A stretch of DNA of 64,000 bases from Anadara kagoshimensis (GCA_021292105.1 CM037869.1:25310050-25374049), one strand, 5' to 3'. Numbered from the stretch's first letter, positions 34,062-46,350 are shown. Program-made: numbers and translations. Notes: generated from the sequence alone by a model not told the origin.

Positions 34062-34262
34062 TTCGTCAAAAACTAATGTGCTCCTTAAAAATATTTCCTA
34101 AACTAAATTTGTAAAATAATTTTGGAATTTTTGGTATCTTTTCACATCTTGAAAAACAATTGGTTTCATAATTTTAGTCCAGGAACTACTGATGAGGAAA
34201 TGTATTCCGAAACCACCGTCGTCTGGTGCTGTAAAATTAAAACTGGTATCATATGTAATAAG
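34062..34262 (-). mobile_element. Family-C repeat
   Basis: Conserved 'actactgatgaggaaatgta' + 'ttccgaaac' and 'gctgtaaaattaaaactggt'. The minus-strand 103-codon open frame at 34098-34409 lies mostly in it and is not a gene. Confidence 0.8.
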
Positions 34263-34494
34263 AGCGAGATTCTGACGAAATTCTGATGAAGCAAAAGAAT
34301 AGCACAGGTGGTGATGCATCTTTAAACACAATTTAGACTTTGGCCAATTGCAAAAATCAAACCATTCCCATGTTATCCTTATATAAAAGAAAGGATTTGT
34401 AACAGGCACTTGGTAAAATCAAAACAACAAAGATCACGAAACAATATATGCCAATGATAAGATACCTAGACAAGGCAAAAAAGACAAATATATA

Positions 34495-35525
34495 TTGATA
34501 AACAGAACAGCAATGAAATATTTTTCATATTTTGCATTAAAGTAATGCAAATTAGTTTATTTTATTTTAAATTTCAAAAACAAAATAACATTAAAGAAAG
34601 ATACATATTGAAAAACAGTAAATGCAATTTTTTCATACATTTTGTATCAAAATAATGCAAATTAATTTATTTCATTCACAATTTCAAGAAATTACCATAA
34701 AAAGATTAATACATATATTGGCAAACAGCAAATAAAATATTTTCCATATTTTGCATCAAAATAATGCAAATTAATCTATTTTATTCACAATTATTAGAAA
34801 ACAACATAAAACATATTGACAAACAGCAAATGAAATATTTTTTTACGTTTTGCATCTAAATAATGCAAATTAATTGATTTCATTCATAATTTCAAGAAAA
34901 TAACACTACGGACAAAAAATACGTGTTGACAAACAGCAAATGAAATATTTTCATACGTTTTGCATCAAAATAATGCAAATTAATTTATTTTATTCACAAT
35001 TACTAGAAAACAACATAAAACATATTGACAAACAGCAAGCAAAAGAAATATTTTCATACGTTTTGCATCAAAATAATTCAAATTAATTGATTTCATTCAT
35101 AATTTCAAGAAAATAACACTACGGACAAAAATACATATTGACAAACAGCAAATGAAATATTTTCATACGTGTTGCATCAAAATAATGCAAATTAATCTAT
35201 TTTATTCGCAATTTCTAGAAACAACATAAAACATTGGCAAACAGCAATTGAAATAACTTCATATGTTTTGCATCAAAATAATGCAAATTAATTTATTTCA
35301 TTCACAATTTCTAGAAAATAACATTAAAAAGAAAAATACATATTAACAAACAGCAAATGGAATATTTCCATACGTTTTGCATCAAAATAATGCAAATTAT
35401 GATTTCTAGAAAACAACTTTAATATATATTGACAAACAGCAAATGAAATATTTTCATACGTTTTGCTTCAAAATAATCCAAATTAATTTACTTCATTCAC
35501 AATTTCTAGAAAACAACTTAATATA
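34495..35525 (+). repeat. Ten-unit satellite, period about 100-110 bp, with octamer motif
   Basis: Each unit: 'gacaaacagcaaatgaaata', 'ttttcatacgttttgcatca', 'ataatgcaaattaattta', 'cacaatttctagaaaacaac'. ATGCAAAT is exact in eight of ten units (first at 34545). Units 6 and 10 have one change in it. Unit 9 has lost the segment after the octamer. Confidence 0.9.
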
Positions 35526-35574
35526 TACATATAAATTAAATACATCATTCATTAATTCATGTGATCGCTGATGG

Positions 35575-35960
35575 AGCGTAAACTGTTCTGATTAGCATAA
35601 ATGATAAGAGTTGATTTCCCAACGGAAATATATCAGTTAAAGTAATAACCGTGCATCATCAACAATAATAAAAATATCAGCGACAAAGGATTTCCTGCAC
35701 AAAACACATGGATAAGATATATAAAATACAAACATACCTGTCCATGTCTAAAACACGGTTTAAAAAGCAAAATGATTTAATCGTCAAAAACAGGTAAATT
35801 AAGTCAAATTGTGCATCATTAACAATCATAAAGAAATCGGATCGACAAAGATTTCCCTGCACAAACCACATGCACATTTTGATATATGTCAGTCCAGTCC
35901 AAATCACTATTCAAGAAGCAAAATATTTTAATCGTTAAAAAGCAGATAATTGTCTAAATT
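35575..35960 (+). repeat. Two-copy duplication, period 160 bp
   Basis: 'gtgcatcatcaacaataata' (35651) and 'gtgcatcattaacaatcata' (35811), each followed by 'tttcc-tgcacaaa-cacatg'. The preceding segment 'gagcgtaaactgttctgatt' (35576) recurs diverged at 37393. Confidence 0.75.
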
Positions 35961-35967
35961 TCCTGCA

Positions 35968-36186
35968 AGTTCAAATTTGAAATTTCTAAAAAACTAAGAT
36001 ATACTACCTTATGCAAAGTATTTCCTTGGCTTAGTTTGGTGAGGTGTGTTTTGGTCCTTTGGGTAGCTTTTCAGCATCTTCAAGATAGTTTTGGTTTCAT
36101 GGTTTTGGTCCAGGCGCTGCTGATGGGATTTGTATTCCGAAACGGACGTCTGGTGCTGTAAAATTAAAACTGGTATAATATATTAA
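35968..36186 (-). mobile_element. Family-C repeat
   Basis: Whole short form; 'ttccgaaacggacgtctggt' + 'gctgtaaaattaaaactggt' at its right. Confidence 0.8.
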
Positions 36187-36189
36187 ATA

Positions 36190-36960
36190 AAGTTAAACAT
36201 TTGACCTTCCACCTGATTATATTATAAATATAACACACAATACGCTACAGGGTTTATTATTGTGGACTATAAAATGTCTCCGATTCTGTTGTACGGAAGG
36301 TGTAAAAAAGCGCAATAAGCAATTTAACAATGAGTTAAATTAACTAAGATAAATTATTTCTACCCTATGTTGAAACTGCATAGAAAATAAGTACAATATA
36401 TGGTATTTAAGTTAAACACGTGAACTTGAACCACTGACATTGCTCCGGGTTCTCCGCATCCTGTGTAGTTAACTACGGCAATTAAACCTAATTAGAACTA
36501 TTTTAGCATTATTGGCAATTTTAAATACAAAAATAATGTAATTTTTTAATTTCAAATTCATTTAACTTATTCGGTCAATTATTTAAGGAAACTTAATATA
36601 AAATTTTAGGAATGTGAATTATTGCTGAAATCTGATTGATTTTCCAATAATTAAGTATAATCATTCTCACCTGAGGTAATTGGAGAGTGCAAAAAAGCAA
36701 TTTTTATTTTTTTAATTAACATAGAGTAAAACCTTATTCCATATACACATTCTAATTCAAACACGGCATTCATTCGTAATATGTATATCGTGTCGTGTTA
36801 TTGCTTCCGAGGGTTATTACCGAGTACATGTTTTCAGTTGCAAATTTCTTCCAACTTTATTAGGAATATAAATGGACTATCTTTGTTATAATTAAAAATA
36901 ATTATTCTTACCCATTATATTGACAATTATTGAAAAAAAATTAACTAATACAGACAAAAT
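36190..36960. other. AT-rich, unassigned
   Basis: Only a weak 'agtaaaaccttatt' fragment of element Q near 36726. Confidence 0.4.
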
Positions 36961-36963
36961 ATC

Positions 36964-37188
36964 AATAGTAAAAGCAAATTTACCGATCCATATTCCAAAT
37001 CACAATCCCAAAGCAAAGTAACAAAAACTTTGAAACTGGCAAATCGAGTTAAACACATGCGTCCCACCAGGGAAGTGAGGAGGAGCTCCAGAAGGTTAAT
37101 CACTAACTTATTAGCTAGCTACACCAGCCACGTGTTAATCAAAATTGAGAATGAAAGGAACATGGAACTCTAAAATCAAATAAATAAA
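36964..37188 (+). mobile_element. Family-D repeat, near full length
   Basis: 'taccgatccatattccaaat', 'cccaccagggaagtgagga', 'tagctagctacaccagccac' + 'gtgttaatc', 'gaatgaaaggaacatggaac'. Best-preserved plus-strand copy. Confidence 0.85.
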
Positions 37189-37483
37189 AGATAATTTTAA
37201 AAAATTTAAATTTATATAAATCAGGGATTTATCAAAAATCGCAATAAATGTAAAAACTTTGTCCTGTCTCTATCCTAAAGAACATTGAATATATTAAATA
37301 TATGACCTCTCTATTTCATTAACACTCTAGGAAAATACATTAATATTCCCATGTAATGTATATCATTCATTCTTAAAGGCGATAATTAATTGAGCGTAAA
37401 ACGTTCTGATTAACATATATGTTAGTAGTTAATTTCCCAGTGGAATGGCAAATATTAAATAAATAACCATGCTTCACCGACTG

Positions 37484-38010
37484 TATGTCATTTTTCAAAC
37501 CTTAAGTGACCATTGTAATGAATGCGGACTTGGATTTACATGTAACGGTTATACATTTTAATGCATTCTATTCTATAAATAATGTAGGATTTTAGATTCA
37601 ATGCATTCTATTTTATCAAGAATGTAGGTCTGGATTTTTTCAGTTCAATAAAACTTCATCAATTTTTATGTCGTGAGTGGCCATTATAATGGATGGGCAC
37701 TTGAATTTACATGTAACACTATATACCTTTTAAAACATTCTGTTTTATCAAAAATGTAGGATTTTAAATCTGATTTTTACAGTTCATTAAAACTTCATCA
37801 ATTTTCAAACCTTAAGTGACCATTATAATGACTACAGACTTGGATTTATTTGTAACGCTATATTTACCTTTAAATGCATTCTACCTTATTAAGAATGTTT
37901 GATTGTAGATTTAGATCTGAATTTTTCAGTTGATTACAACGTCATCAATTTTTAAATATTAAGTGACCATTATAATGAATGCGGACTTGGATTAATATGC
38001 AACTTCATAT
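37484..38010 (+). repeat. Tandem repeat, about 3.5 units of 140-170 bp
   Basis: 'aagtgaccattataatg' or close variants near 37505, 37674, 37815 and 37962; 'acttcatcaatttt' and 'tgcattct' blocks between. Confidence 0.85.
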
Positions 38011-38567
38011 ACTTTCATTCCATTGAACAAGATAATTGAACTGTATGAGTGGCATCAAGTTATGTCCGTTCAAAAATATGAACTCGACATTAAAACCTAG
38101 TCGACCTATTACGACTAGTGTTAGTTAACTACTCACGTTTCATTTGCACCACATATTGTGTACATTTCATTTGTTTTATATCAGAATAGTGTTATAGTTA
38201 TAGTTTTTATGAGTTTCTTTGTTTACCTGTAATTTATAATATATAGGTAGTCTACGATCTGATGGCAAAGTATACAGCGAACCTATTTTAATATTGGGGT
38301 ATTTGTAATGGGAAAAAACGTGAGTCGGCATGATTATACACATTTGGTGATCCTTTACTACATCTATATGCGTTATTAAAACCCTTCCTTGTTTATTAAT
38401 ACGCTGCCATAGAATATCGGACGGATTATAGAGATGTGTTGTTTACGCTTTGGACAATACAGAACTTACATGATGAACCAAATTTATTTGGTTTTCATAA
38501 CTGACTAATCATCTATCATACATTTATTCAACGCCTTCGTTATACATACATGGCATAGGATCAATGG

Positions 38568-38800
38568 GATAGTTCCATGTTCCTTTCACTCAATGTTTAT
38601 TACACACGTGCTGGGTGTAACTAGCTTAACAAGAGGTGCTTACTCTTCCGGAGCACAAGGTCTCACTTCCCTGGTGACAGTTGACGTGTCTAACCTACCT
38701 TGTCATTTCCAACCTTTTTAATATGCTTCTGGATTGTGACTCGGGCATGGATTAGTATGTTTGTTTTTGATTGTATCTTTAATTTCTCGATTGTAATTTG
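38568..38800 (-). mobile_element. Family-D repeat, near full length
   Basis: 'agttccatgttcctttcact', 'gtgtaactagcttaacaaga' + 'ggtgctta', 'tctcacttccctggtgac', 'attgtgactcgggcatgg'. Confidence 0.8.
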
Positions 38801-38859
38801 GACATGAATTACTACGTTTTTTTAAAAAAATGGGTAGTATCAGGATTTACTGTTAATGA

Positions 38860-38999
38860 TATATATGTACATAAGGTACCTGATTAGTGTTCGCATTATG
38901 TAGACAAAAAATCCACGTGATTCCTAAACATAAATGCAACAACTAATGTTTAAATTAAAGGTCAAGCAGACAGGTCAATGTTGTTTGCCTATATCTGCT
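38860..38999. mobile_element. Element K, right half
   Basis: 'aaattaaaggtcaagcagac' + 'aggtcaatgttgtttgccta' + 'ta' matches the right arm of the copies at 28988 and 53367. Confidence 0.7.
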
Positions 39000-39051
39000 G
39001 TGGATGTATGTACATTTGAAATCCAGAATAACATAGATACACAGTAAAACC

Positions 39052-39226
39052 TTATTATAATGCCCCTCGATAACTTTGCCACCTCGCTTATGGCCACACT
39101 ATTTTTAAGTTCCAAAATTCATTTGGTTTATGTCTTTCTTTATCCTCCTCCCCAATTTATCGCCAAACCCCTTTATAATGCCAAAATTTGACTGAACAAA
39201 TTGTGGTGATGAATCGAGGTTTACTG
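39052..39226. mobile_element. Small TIR element Q (Tc1/pogo-like MITE)
   Basis: 'cagtaaaaccttattataat' + 'gcc' at the left and 'gatgaatcgaggtttactg' at the right. The flanks are TACA on both sides (39048-39051, 39227-39230). CAGT termini with AACCT and TATAATG resemble pogo/Tigger-type ends. About 175 bp, no coding. Confidence 0.7.
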
Positions 39227-39229
39227 TAC

Positions 39230-39825
39230 ATAGACAGGTATTAAAAGACGTTATTTATTGCTGATGCCAGGCCATTGAAACATGGACTTAATTATCTCTT
39301 TTTTTATTTGTTCTATTTTTATAAAATAATAATTTAAAGGCAGATGATGGATTTATAAAATGTAAAAATAAATAAAGAATATTGAAATACAAAGGATGAC
39401 ATGGAATAGATATTAAAAAAGTAATTTATTTTTATAACACAGTAATGATAATTGATCTTCAGATGATAGATGCATAAAATAAATAATAAAATAAAAAAAT
39501 TAAGAAATTAAGAAATACAGAATTACAAAGAACGGCATGAAATGGATATTGGAAAACGTAATTTATTACTGTATTCAGACAAGTTGATATTGATTTTGAT
39601 GTCTTTACAACCAGTGATGTATTGTAACTGAAGTCATCAGAATTAATTAAGATCGTTTATAACGTTTTTGTTCGGAGGTTTTTTTACAAGTGTCGATGTA
39701 AAGCCATTGCTAATATATTTAAGTGCTGATTGCAGAACAACGTTTCATTAAAACAAATCTAAAAATACTAAATACTGATGTCTTTGAGGACAAACATGCG
39801 AGAGATAAAATGGTGAATAAACACA
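39230..39825 (+). repeat. AT-rich, with a two-copy duplication
   Basis: 'cagatgatggatttataaaa' (39341) and 'cagatgatagatgcataaaa' (39460), each followed by 'tacaaag-a-g-catg-aat-gatatt'. Period about 120 bp. The rest is unassigned. Confidence 0.6.
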
Positions 39826-39827
39826 AG

Positions 39828-40145
39828 CATACCGTTCCATGTTCAACTCATAATCCTAAAAGTTAAACACAAACATACCGGTTTATGTTTAAATCACAAT
39901 CACAAAAAGCAAAGGAACCCCTTTGGAAAGCCAACAATAAAAAAATGAATACTGATATCTGTGGGTATATATTACAAAAGAGCAGTATACACTTTAAAAC
40001 TGACAAATTAAGTTAAACACTTAAACGCCCACGTGGAAGTAAGGCTAGGTGCTTAAGATCGGCAAGGTAAGCATCTCCTGTCTTCACAGTCACATCCGTT
40101 GTATATGAAATGAATTTTAAGAATGAAAGAAACATAAAACGTCAA
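39828..40145 (+). mobile_element. Family-D repeat with duplicated 5' part
   Basis: 'accgttccatgttcaactca' and 'accggtttatgtttaaatca' stand 57 bp apart. Then 'cacgtggaagtaaggctagg' and 'gaatgaaagaaacat'. Confidence 0.7.
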
Positions 40146-40439
40146 ATATATCAAAAACAAACATACTAATTCATGATTATTTTAGACACATAGACCTCAT
40201 ACTCATCAACAATATTATGTTGACGCCCATAAACCTTTTAAGAGTCTTGATTTGATAAGGTTAGATTTGTAATATCGCTGAGAGAACAAATTATTTGTAA
40301 GCCACTTGCTTCGTTGCATAACAGACCTACGTGTACTCCACAGTACGCGAATACACGCCTTAAACTTATAAGTGAAGCATTGTCGTATGTTTAAAGAATA
40401 ATAAACAGCATTTCGATATAATTTTGGACACACAGAGGC

Positions 40440-40780
40440 ATGGCGGCCATAATACTATTATGAAGTATCTGACCTCAGAATGTAGGGGCCACTTGCTCAC
40501 TGCAAAGCCGAATATTCAATCATTCAAATACCATTTAGTATTTGTGCTCCACTGTAGCTAAATTCATTAAATACTGTCTATACGCGTTAACATAGTATTC
40601 ATTATAGTTGGAATTAAAACCATAATAAAGTATCTAATCCGAGTATGTAGGAAGCACTTGCTCACTGCAAAGTCAAATACTCATTCAAATATCATTTAGT
40701 CTTGTACACAGTTGTTGCTGGAGTATATATTCATCATAATCAGAATTGATATTAGAAATAAATCATACTAGATTGGTCAT
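40440..40780 (+). repeat. Two-copy duplication, period about 175 bp
   Basis: 'cacttgctcactgcaaag' at 40491 and 40658, with 'ataataaagtatct' and 'aaataccatttagt' type blocks conserved around it. Confidence 0.75.
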
Positions 40781-41069
40781 AAAGTTATATTTAGTAACAT
40801 TTGTAAAATATCCATTAATAAAATAAATAATTAAATTACTAATACAAATAATACATATATTTGTACAAGTAATGGATTGGTGAGGATTAAAACCAATATT
40901 TGACAACTGATTTCATTTGTAATAATTTCTATTTTATATTCGTCTTTTTATTGTTTTTAATGAATTTATTCTCATACCTCATTAAATAGAGTACGTGTGC
41001 ATGCGCGTGTGTGTATGTGTGTTTGAATTACATCTATTTTTTCGAGGTATTAAATATCGCCACTCTTAC

Positions 41070-41115
41070 TAATTCCCTTGGGTGGCCTTTATAGACAGGT
41101 TTTACTGTACATGTA
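41070..41115 (-). mobile_element. Family-B end fragment
   Basis: 'ttcccttgggtggcctttat' + 'agacaggttttactgta' is the inverse of a family-B left end. Confidence 0.65.
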
Positions 41116-41580
41116 TTTTTAGGTGCATTAAATGTCGCAGATACATTTGTTCATCTAATTCAGACATGATATTATATTATAATATAATAAAATATTATAT
41201 TGTTTCCCATTTGATACAAATCACCCAAATCTGTTATGAGCTAGGTAGTTTAACGATGGTTGAAAAATAAACACTAATACTTCATACCTGAATCAATTTA
41301 TCAACATAATTTTTTACAAATTATATGCGCATCTGTCAATCTGTTTTAGCAATGTATTTTCTAAATATTATTTAACCTGGAAGTTTATTTGATCTTTTAA
41401 ATTATCGCTTTATTGACATTTAAGGTACAGGCTCAATTCCTACATTTTCTGGGATGGTATTCTAAGTACTAAAATATTTTTTTTAAATGATAACTCTTAA
41501 ATAGGTTTACAATCTAGGTTTAAAATTTTTATTTACTTTTACAGTTACTTTTCAATTTGAGTTAAAATAATATACTTAAC

Positions 41581-41746
41581 AATTGAACTGTTTTGAAATT
41601 GCGTTCATAGTCAATATTAATGCCAATCTTTTGCAAGGCAAACTGAATAATGCGCAAAAGCGTATTATAGCGCACTATGACCTGTTTGTCGTGCAAATGT
41701 TTGGCATTCATATTAACTATAATCGCCATTTCAAAACAGTTCAATT
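41581..41746. mobile_element. Near-palindromic element M, 166 bp
   Basis: 'aattgaactgttttgaaatt' + 'gcgttcatagtcaatatt' + 'aatgcc' on the left is matched by the inverse of 'ggcattcatattaactataa' + 'tcgcc' + 'atttcaaaacagttcaatt' on the right, and pairing continues close to the centre. Palindromy explains the two look-alike opposite-strand open frames (both start MNCFE). A single-ended relative is at 56330-56366. Confidence 0.85.
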
Positions 41747-41779
41747 ATTATATTTTCATTTAAATATATATTTTTAATT

Positions 41780-43150
41780 CTGGAATTTATTTTTGATAGT
41801 TAATTTCGTTCAATTCATGGATTATATTTCTTAGCGTTTCGAACACGAAACTGAACGTGCAAGGGTCACACGAATGTTTACGATGTAATACGTATACTTC
41901 GTGACGTAGTTGCGTATTACGTCACCAATATCGTCTTTGATTCAGTGTACATTTACTGGACGGACGCAAAGGCATGTCTGATGATCCTGAAAAAAATGCA
42001 ACATGCAACTAATCTAATTCCGTGGTGAAAACTTCCTATAGACTTTGTGAAGTTGAAAAACGATTTTATCATCAAACACAAAGGTATTTGATAGCCCAAG
42101 AAGTAAACCATCTGGAAACATGAAGGCAGCTATTTCGTTTACCAAGTTATAGTTCCCCGGGAATTTGTTTTGCCGATATTAATATTCAAACGCTGTAATG
42201 CGGTCGCTTGGCATTTATATTCCTACGAATGCTATTGTTATCAAACTGGAAAAAATGGGAAGGCAAGGCTTATAAAAATATTAAAGTATGTAAATATTAT
42301 AGACTGTATTTCACTTTGTTGATAGGTACACGATAATGATCAACAACAATTATGTTAGGACTGTTCCTTATCAGACGCTCTTCATCCGCTTACAATGATT
42401 ACACACATTATTTCAAACATAAATAATTTTGAAACGTTTGGTGTTTAATACAATATTTTGTTTCATTTCCGCATTTCCATACATAAAAATATGAACAAAC
42501 ATAGGATGAAGGAAGCACTTGTGAATTTTCTCGTTTATCATTTTTGTATATTTTCGTTTTTAAAATCTGACTGATCAAATTTCAACAGTTCTAAATTATA
42601 ACCTGAAATATTACCGAGTCGTTAAAAATTGATGGACACTTATTGTTGTCATCGATTTTGTGGTTATTTTGGTAAGAGTCAGCATTTAAAATTTACGCAG
42701 TCACAAAGCATGCAAAACAAAACAACAATACAATTTTTTAAAAGTTACAAAAAAATCATATTAAACAAAAGCAAGAATACAATAAAAAGCACATCACATA
42801 AATAAAACAAAATGAACTAATGCATAACAAAAGCAACAGTACTATAAAAATAAATAAAAATTATTACAAACTTTAATATAAACACAATGACATTTCATTT
42901 GGGTCAACTAAAGAACCAGATGGTGGTCACATTCATACATGACGTAATGCCCGCCATACAAAATCATTCAAAATCAGCTCTTACAAACTTGGTTATTGTG
43001 CATTAACAATAGTACATGTGTTACAATAGTAAATGGAAAAATAATGTACAAGTTCATTATTGATAGGTAATTTATCGTCTTTCAATCTCATTGTTACAAT
43101 TTGGTCAAGGGCGGCTTGCTACATAAGGCGACATAGGCACGCACATAGGT
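41780..43150. other. AT-rich, unassigned
   Basis: 41870-41930 has 'gtgacgtagttgcgtattac' + 'gtcac', a minor inverted repeat. 42710-42900 is A-rich. No gene is recognised. Confidence 0.4.
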
Positions 43151-43154
43151 ACAA

Positions 43155-43290
43155 AAACAAACATACTAGTGATGTCCAATTCAAAACAAAGGTAATTTTG
43201 AAAACAAAAGACAAATATTAGTTAAAAACGTGAACATCCACCAAGGAAGCGAGTCTGTGCTCCTGTGTTCGGTTGCAAGGTACCTGTAAG
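43155..43290 (+). mobile_element. Family-D repeat
   Basis: 'acaaacatactagtgatgtc', 'aacgtgaacatccaccaagg' + 'aagcgag', 'gtgctcctgtgttcgg'. Confidence 0.7.
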
Positions 43291-43669
43291 ATGGTTTTTA
43301 ATTGTTGTATGCACGTTGTATATTTCTAGCTGTTACCTGCTAGTCATTTTACTGGTACTTGGTCATTTATCAGTAGACTTATGATATCTGCAGTCCTCGT
43401 ATTAATACTTTACTAATGTGCTACAGTAACTTCAAATGTTCATGAAACCTACAGATAATAATCATCACATAGTGCAAATATTTCTATAAATGAAACACTA
43501 ACAAGAAGGTCTATATTCAAATCACAATCGGAAATGCAAAACGTAACATGTTTAAAAGCAGTAATGATTTATTTGTAAGCAACTTGCTCTGTTGTTTAAA
43601 CTACTGAAGTAGAAATTACATCACCTCCTGTGCTATTCTGTTGCTTTATCAGAATTTCACCAGAACATA

Positions 43670-43885
43670 TGATACCAGTTTTAATTTTACAGCACTAGAC
43701 GACCGTTTCGGAATACAATTCCTCATCAGTAGGACTTAGACCAAAATTATGAAACCAAAATTGTTTCCAACATGTTGAACAGATTACCAAAAAGACCAAA
43801 ATATATTTTACTAAAGTGAGCTAAGGAAATACTTTGCATGGGAGAGTATATCTTAGTTTTTGAGGAATTTTAAATTTTAACGACA
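43670..43885 (+). mobile_element. Family-C repeat, complete short form
   Basis: 'gataccagttttaattttac' + 'agcactagacgaccgtttcg' through 'tatatcttagtttttgagga' + 'att'. Confidence 0.85.
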
Positions 43886-43889
43886 ATAA

Positions 43890-44720
43890 TACACAATTAT
43901 TGCCTTCTTTTATTACTATTACTAAAACTTATTATTACTACTAATTATTATCAAACTTGACCAGTTTAAGACTCACGATGTCTTGCTACGTTCTAGAACG
44001 TGTTGCAACAGTGACCTTGCAAGATGATAGATAACCGTGCGAATAAACGTACCTTTCAATAATTCCTCAATTGTCGACCTAGATAGACTGAAATTGTGTT
44101 CATTTGACATATCGACCTGTATTGACCTCGAATTTGTTTACAACGTGAGCGGATACCTGTCATACCGGAAGTATTGTTTTCCTCCTCAACTTGTTTTAAT
44201 TGTTATTTTAATAGGTCTGCCGATTGATCTATCATATGATAATATGGCGCTTTTTTATTATCTGTCAGAAGAGATTTGTCATTTGTGTTCTGTTTACCCT
44301 CACCAATCAAGAGACTGTAGAAATGTGTTGAGAATAAACTTGAAACAACTCGATAGTGGGAAAATGTCAACCAATACAATATTTACACTAGCAAATATAA
44401 CTCATATAATACCATTTATTTGATCGATTCGTTCTTCACAATATCTAATTACAGTACAGACGTCAGAGACAATATAGAAATGAATGCCAATATCTAGTAA
44501 TGGGACATTATTGTAATCCAATGTGATTTCTTTTTCCAAATATTGGGAAATGGAAAATAGTATCGCACCTCTCTCGGATTTCTTGTTCCAAAGCTGAAAT
44601 TGATATTTTATTATCCTAAACATAACAAATTGAAAACTTTCTTCTTTTTATAATATTCATGAATAGAAAACAACATCGAACCTAACAAAACTTCAAGTTC
44701 CGATCGAAAGTTTTCTGTTA
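43890..44720. other. Unassigned, with a weak open frame
   Basis: 44037-44423 (+) is open for 128 codons but opens with GTG. The only clear ATG-led part starts at about 44244 and is short. No domain, signal or splice pattern is recognised, so I do not call a gene. Confidence 0.35.
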
Positions 44721-44724
44721 CTTT

Positions 44725-44728
<4 letters not shown>

Positions 44729-44775
<47 letters not shown>

Positions 44776-44793
44776 GTGTGTGTGTGTGTGTGT
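44729..44793. repeat. (CT)n followed by (GT)n microsatellite
   Basis: About 20 CT then about 11 GT units. The minus-strand open frame here ends in its Arg/Glu translation. Confidence 0.95.
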
Positions 44794-44799
44794 TTTCTT

Positions 44800-45470
44800 A
44801 ATGGCATGTTATATTGCCAAGAAGTGAAAGTATTCTTTTCCTTTCTAAGTACTTCCAGGAAATCGAAAAGTAGATGGCTAATATTATTATTGTTGCAACC
44901 AAATTTTGCTAAATTGAAATGAACGATTATTATATAGATACAGGCAGGGACTTGGTAACTCATTCATGATTTAGAGGTGTTAAATATGCCGAACTACTAA
45001 GATGGCTAAGAATTATCCAGACATATTTTGTTGAACATTTTACAGTCGTTGGTTTGACACATTATTACTTATTACAATCACGTCATAGCTTATGTCGTCG
45101 GTTTATTTAAATTTGACGCTACTACTTGAATTTTCGGATATCCGTGACAGAGCTAGATTCGTACATTATAATTTACTGCCTGAGGCTGATCTAGAAATCT
45201 ATCTTACTTTGACAAAATGACTTGAATGTTTAGTTTTACGCGACTGAACCAGTTCTTCATATAATATTCTACCATCTGAGGCCGTTCTAGAAATCTGAGT
45301 TTATTCATGTAAATGTGGTAATATATTCTCCGCGTAATAACAGTGTTTATTGTTTGGCCAAGTTATCGACATTGGCGTGATTTGTCATTTACGACTGACT
45401 TCTTTGTCTGAAACAGAAAACTTGAGGGAATATGTGACATTAAACTACGAGAAAATCCAATAAATTAAAC
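44800..45470. repeat. Spacer with a weak duplication
   Basis: 'tgaggctgatctagaaatct' and 'tgaggccgttctagaaatct' occur at 45181 and 45279 (period about 98 bp). Otherwise unassigned. Confidence 0.45.
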
Positions 45471-45559
45471 ACCATATAAATGTTTTGTGTGTTTGATTGT
45501 CTGTTCCTTTTGTAATCAGTCTTTGGTGTTTTTAATGGGAAAAATAGATTTTTGCAGAG

Positions 45560-46350
45560 AAATCGCCACTTACAAAACTCCGAGTTTGTTGCAGTTGTTT
45601 GTCTACATACGAATGCCTGTGTCAAACTGACCTACTAACTTGCACACGAGTTCGTATAGCTAGTTGTATTTCAAACATACAACCAAACCTGTCTATAAAG
45701 GCCACCAAAGGGAACTAGTAAAAGGGGTCTTTTATGGGCAGGTGGCCTTTATATACAGGTTTATGTAATATGAATAAAGAACAATTGGACTACAATTCTA
45801 CTGGTCTTTATAAGCAGATGGTCCTTATATAGAGGTGGCCTTTAAGGCAGGATGGACTGTAACAGTCAATTGTATAGTTGTATATTTTCTTCATAAAGAT
45901 AATCCAAATGCAATTCGCCAATATTGACAACATAGTGTTTTGTGTGTTAATGTGAAAAAATTTTAGTCTATTACTCGTCAACTTCAAATTGATTGCTTAT
46001 TTTTGTCTAAATACGAATGTCTGTGCCAAAGTGACATACTTGCTTGCACATATGTTCAGGTAAATACTAGCCTTTCAAATAAATACAGTCAGTTGACGTT
46101 TCGTATTTCTAAATGTAAAGTTCCAAATATAATTCCCCAATATTGCCAATATAGTCTACAGTGTGTCGAATGTGAAGAATGAGTTGAAGACAATTGCTAT
46201 TTATCAAAGAGTTTATTGCAGTTGGTCGTCTACATACGAATTTCATTACCAAACTGACACACTAACATGTTTATTAGTCTGTGTAACTACTGGTCTTTAA
46301 AATAAAACCGACAGGCGACGATTCTGATTTCTTTAATTAAATACCAAAAA
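45560..46350 (+). repeat. Three-unit tandem repeat, period about 219 bp, interrupted by MITE B
   Basis: 'gtctacatacgaatgcctgt' (45600), 'gtctaaatacgaatgtctgt' (46004) and 'gtctacatacgaatttcatt' (46228) head equivalent blocks, followed by 'aaactgac-ac-aac' and 'tttcaaa'. The first spacing exceeds the second by the length of the family-B element at 45678-45861. Confidence 0.8.
45678..45861 (+). mobile_element. Family-B MITE, complete, with TA duplication
   Basis: TA + 'caaccaaacctgtctataaa' ... 'tggcctttaaggcaggatgg' + 'actg' + TA. The empty site in the next repeat unit reads 'aaataaaTAcagtcagttg', so exactly one TA was duplicated. About 184 bp, no coding. Confidence 0.9.

Noticed and set aside
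34098-34409. 103-codon minus-strand open frame
   Set aside because: It overlaps a family-C repeat whose other copies do not keep the frame.
41562-41777. Two look-alike opposite-strand proteins (MNCFE...)
   Set aside because: They are the two strands of one palindromic element, not a gene pair.
44037-44423. 128-codon open frame, the longest outside the channel exon
   Set aside because: It opens with GTG, has no recognised domain and no supporting splice signals. Chance is a sufficient explanation.
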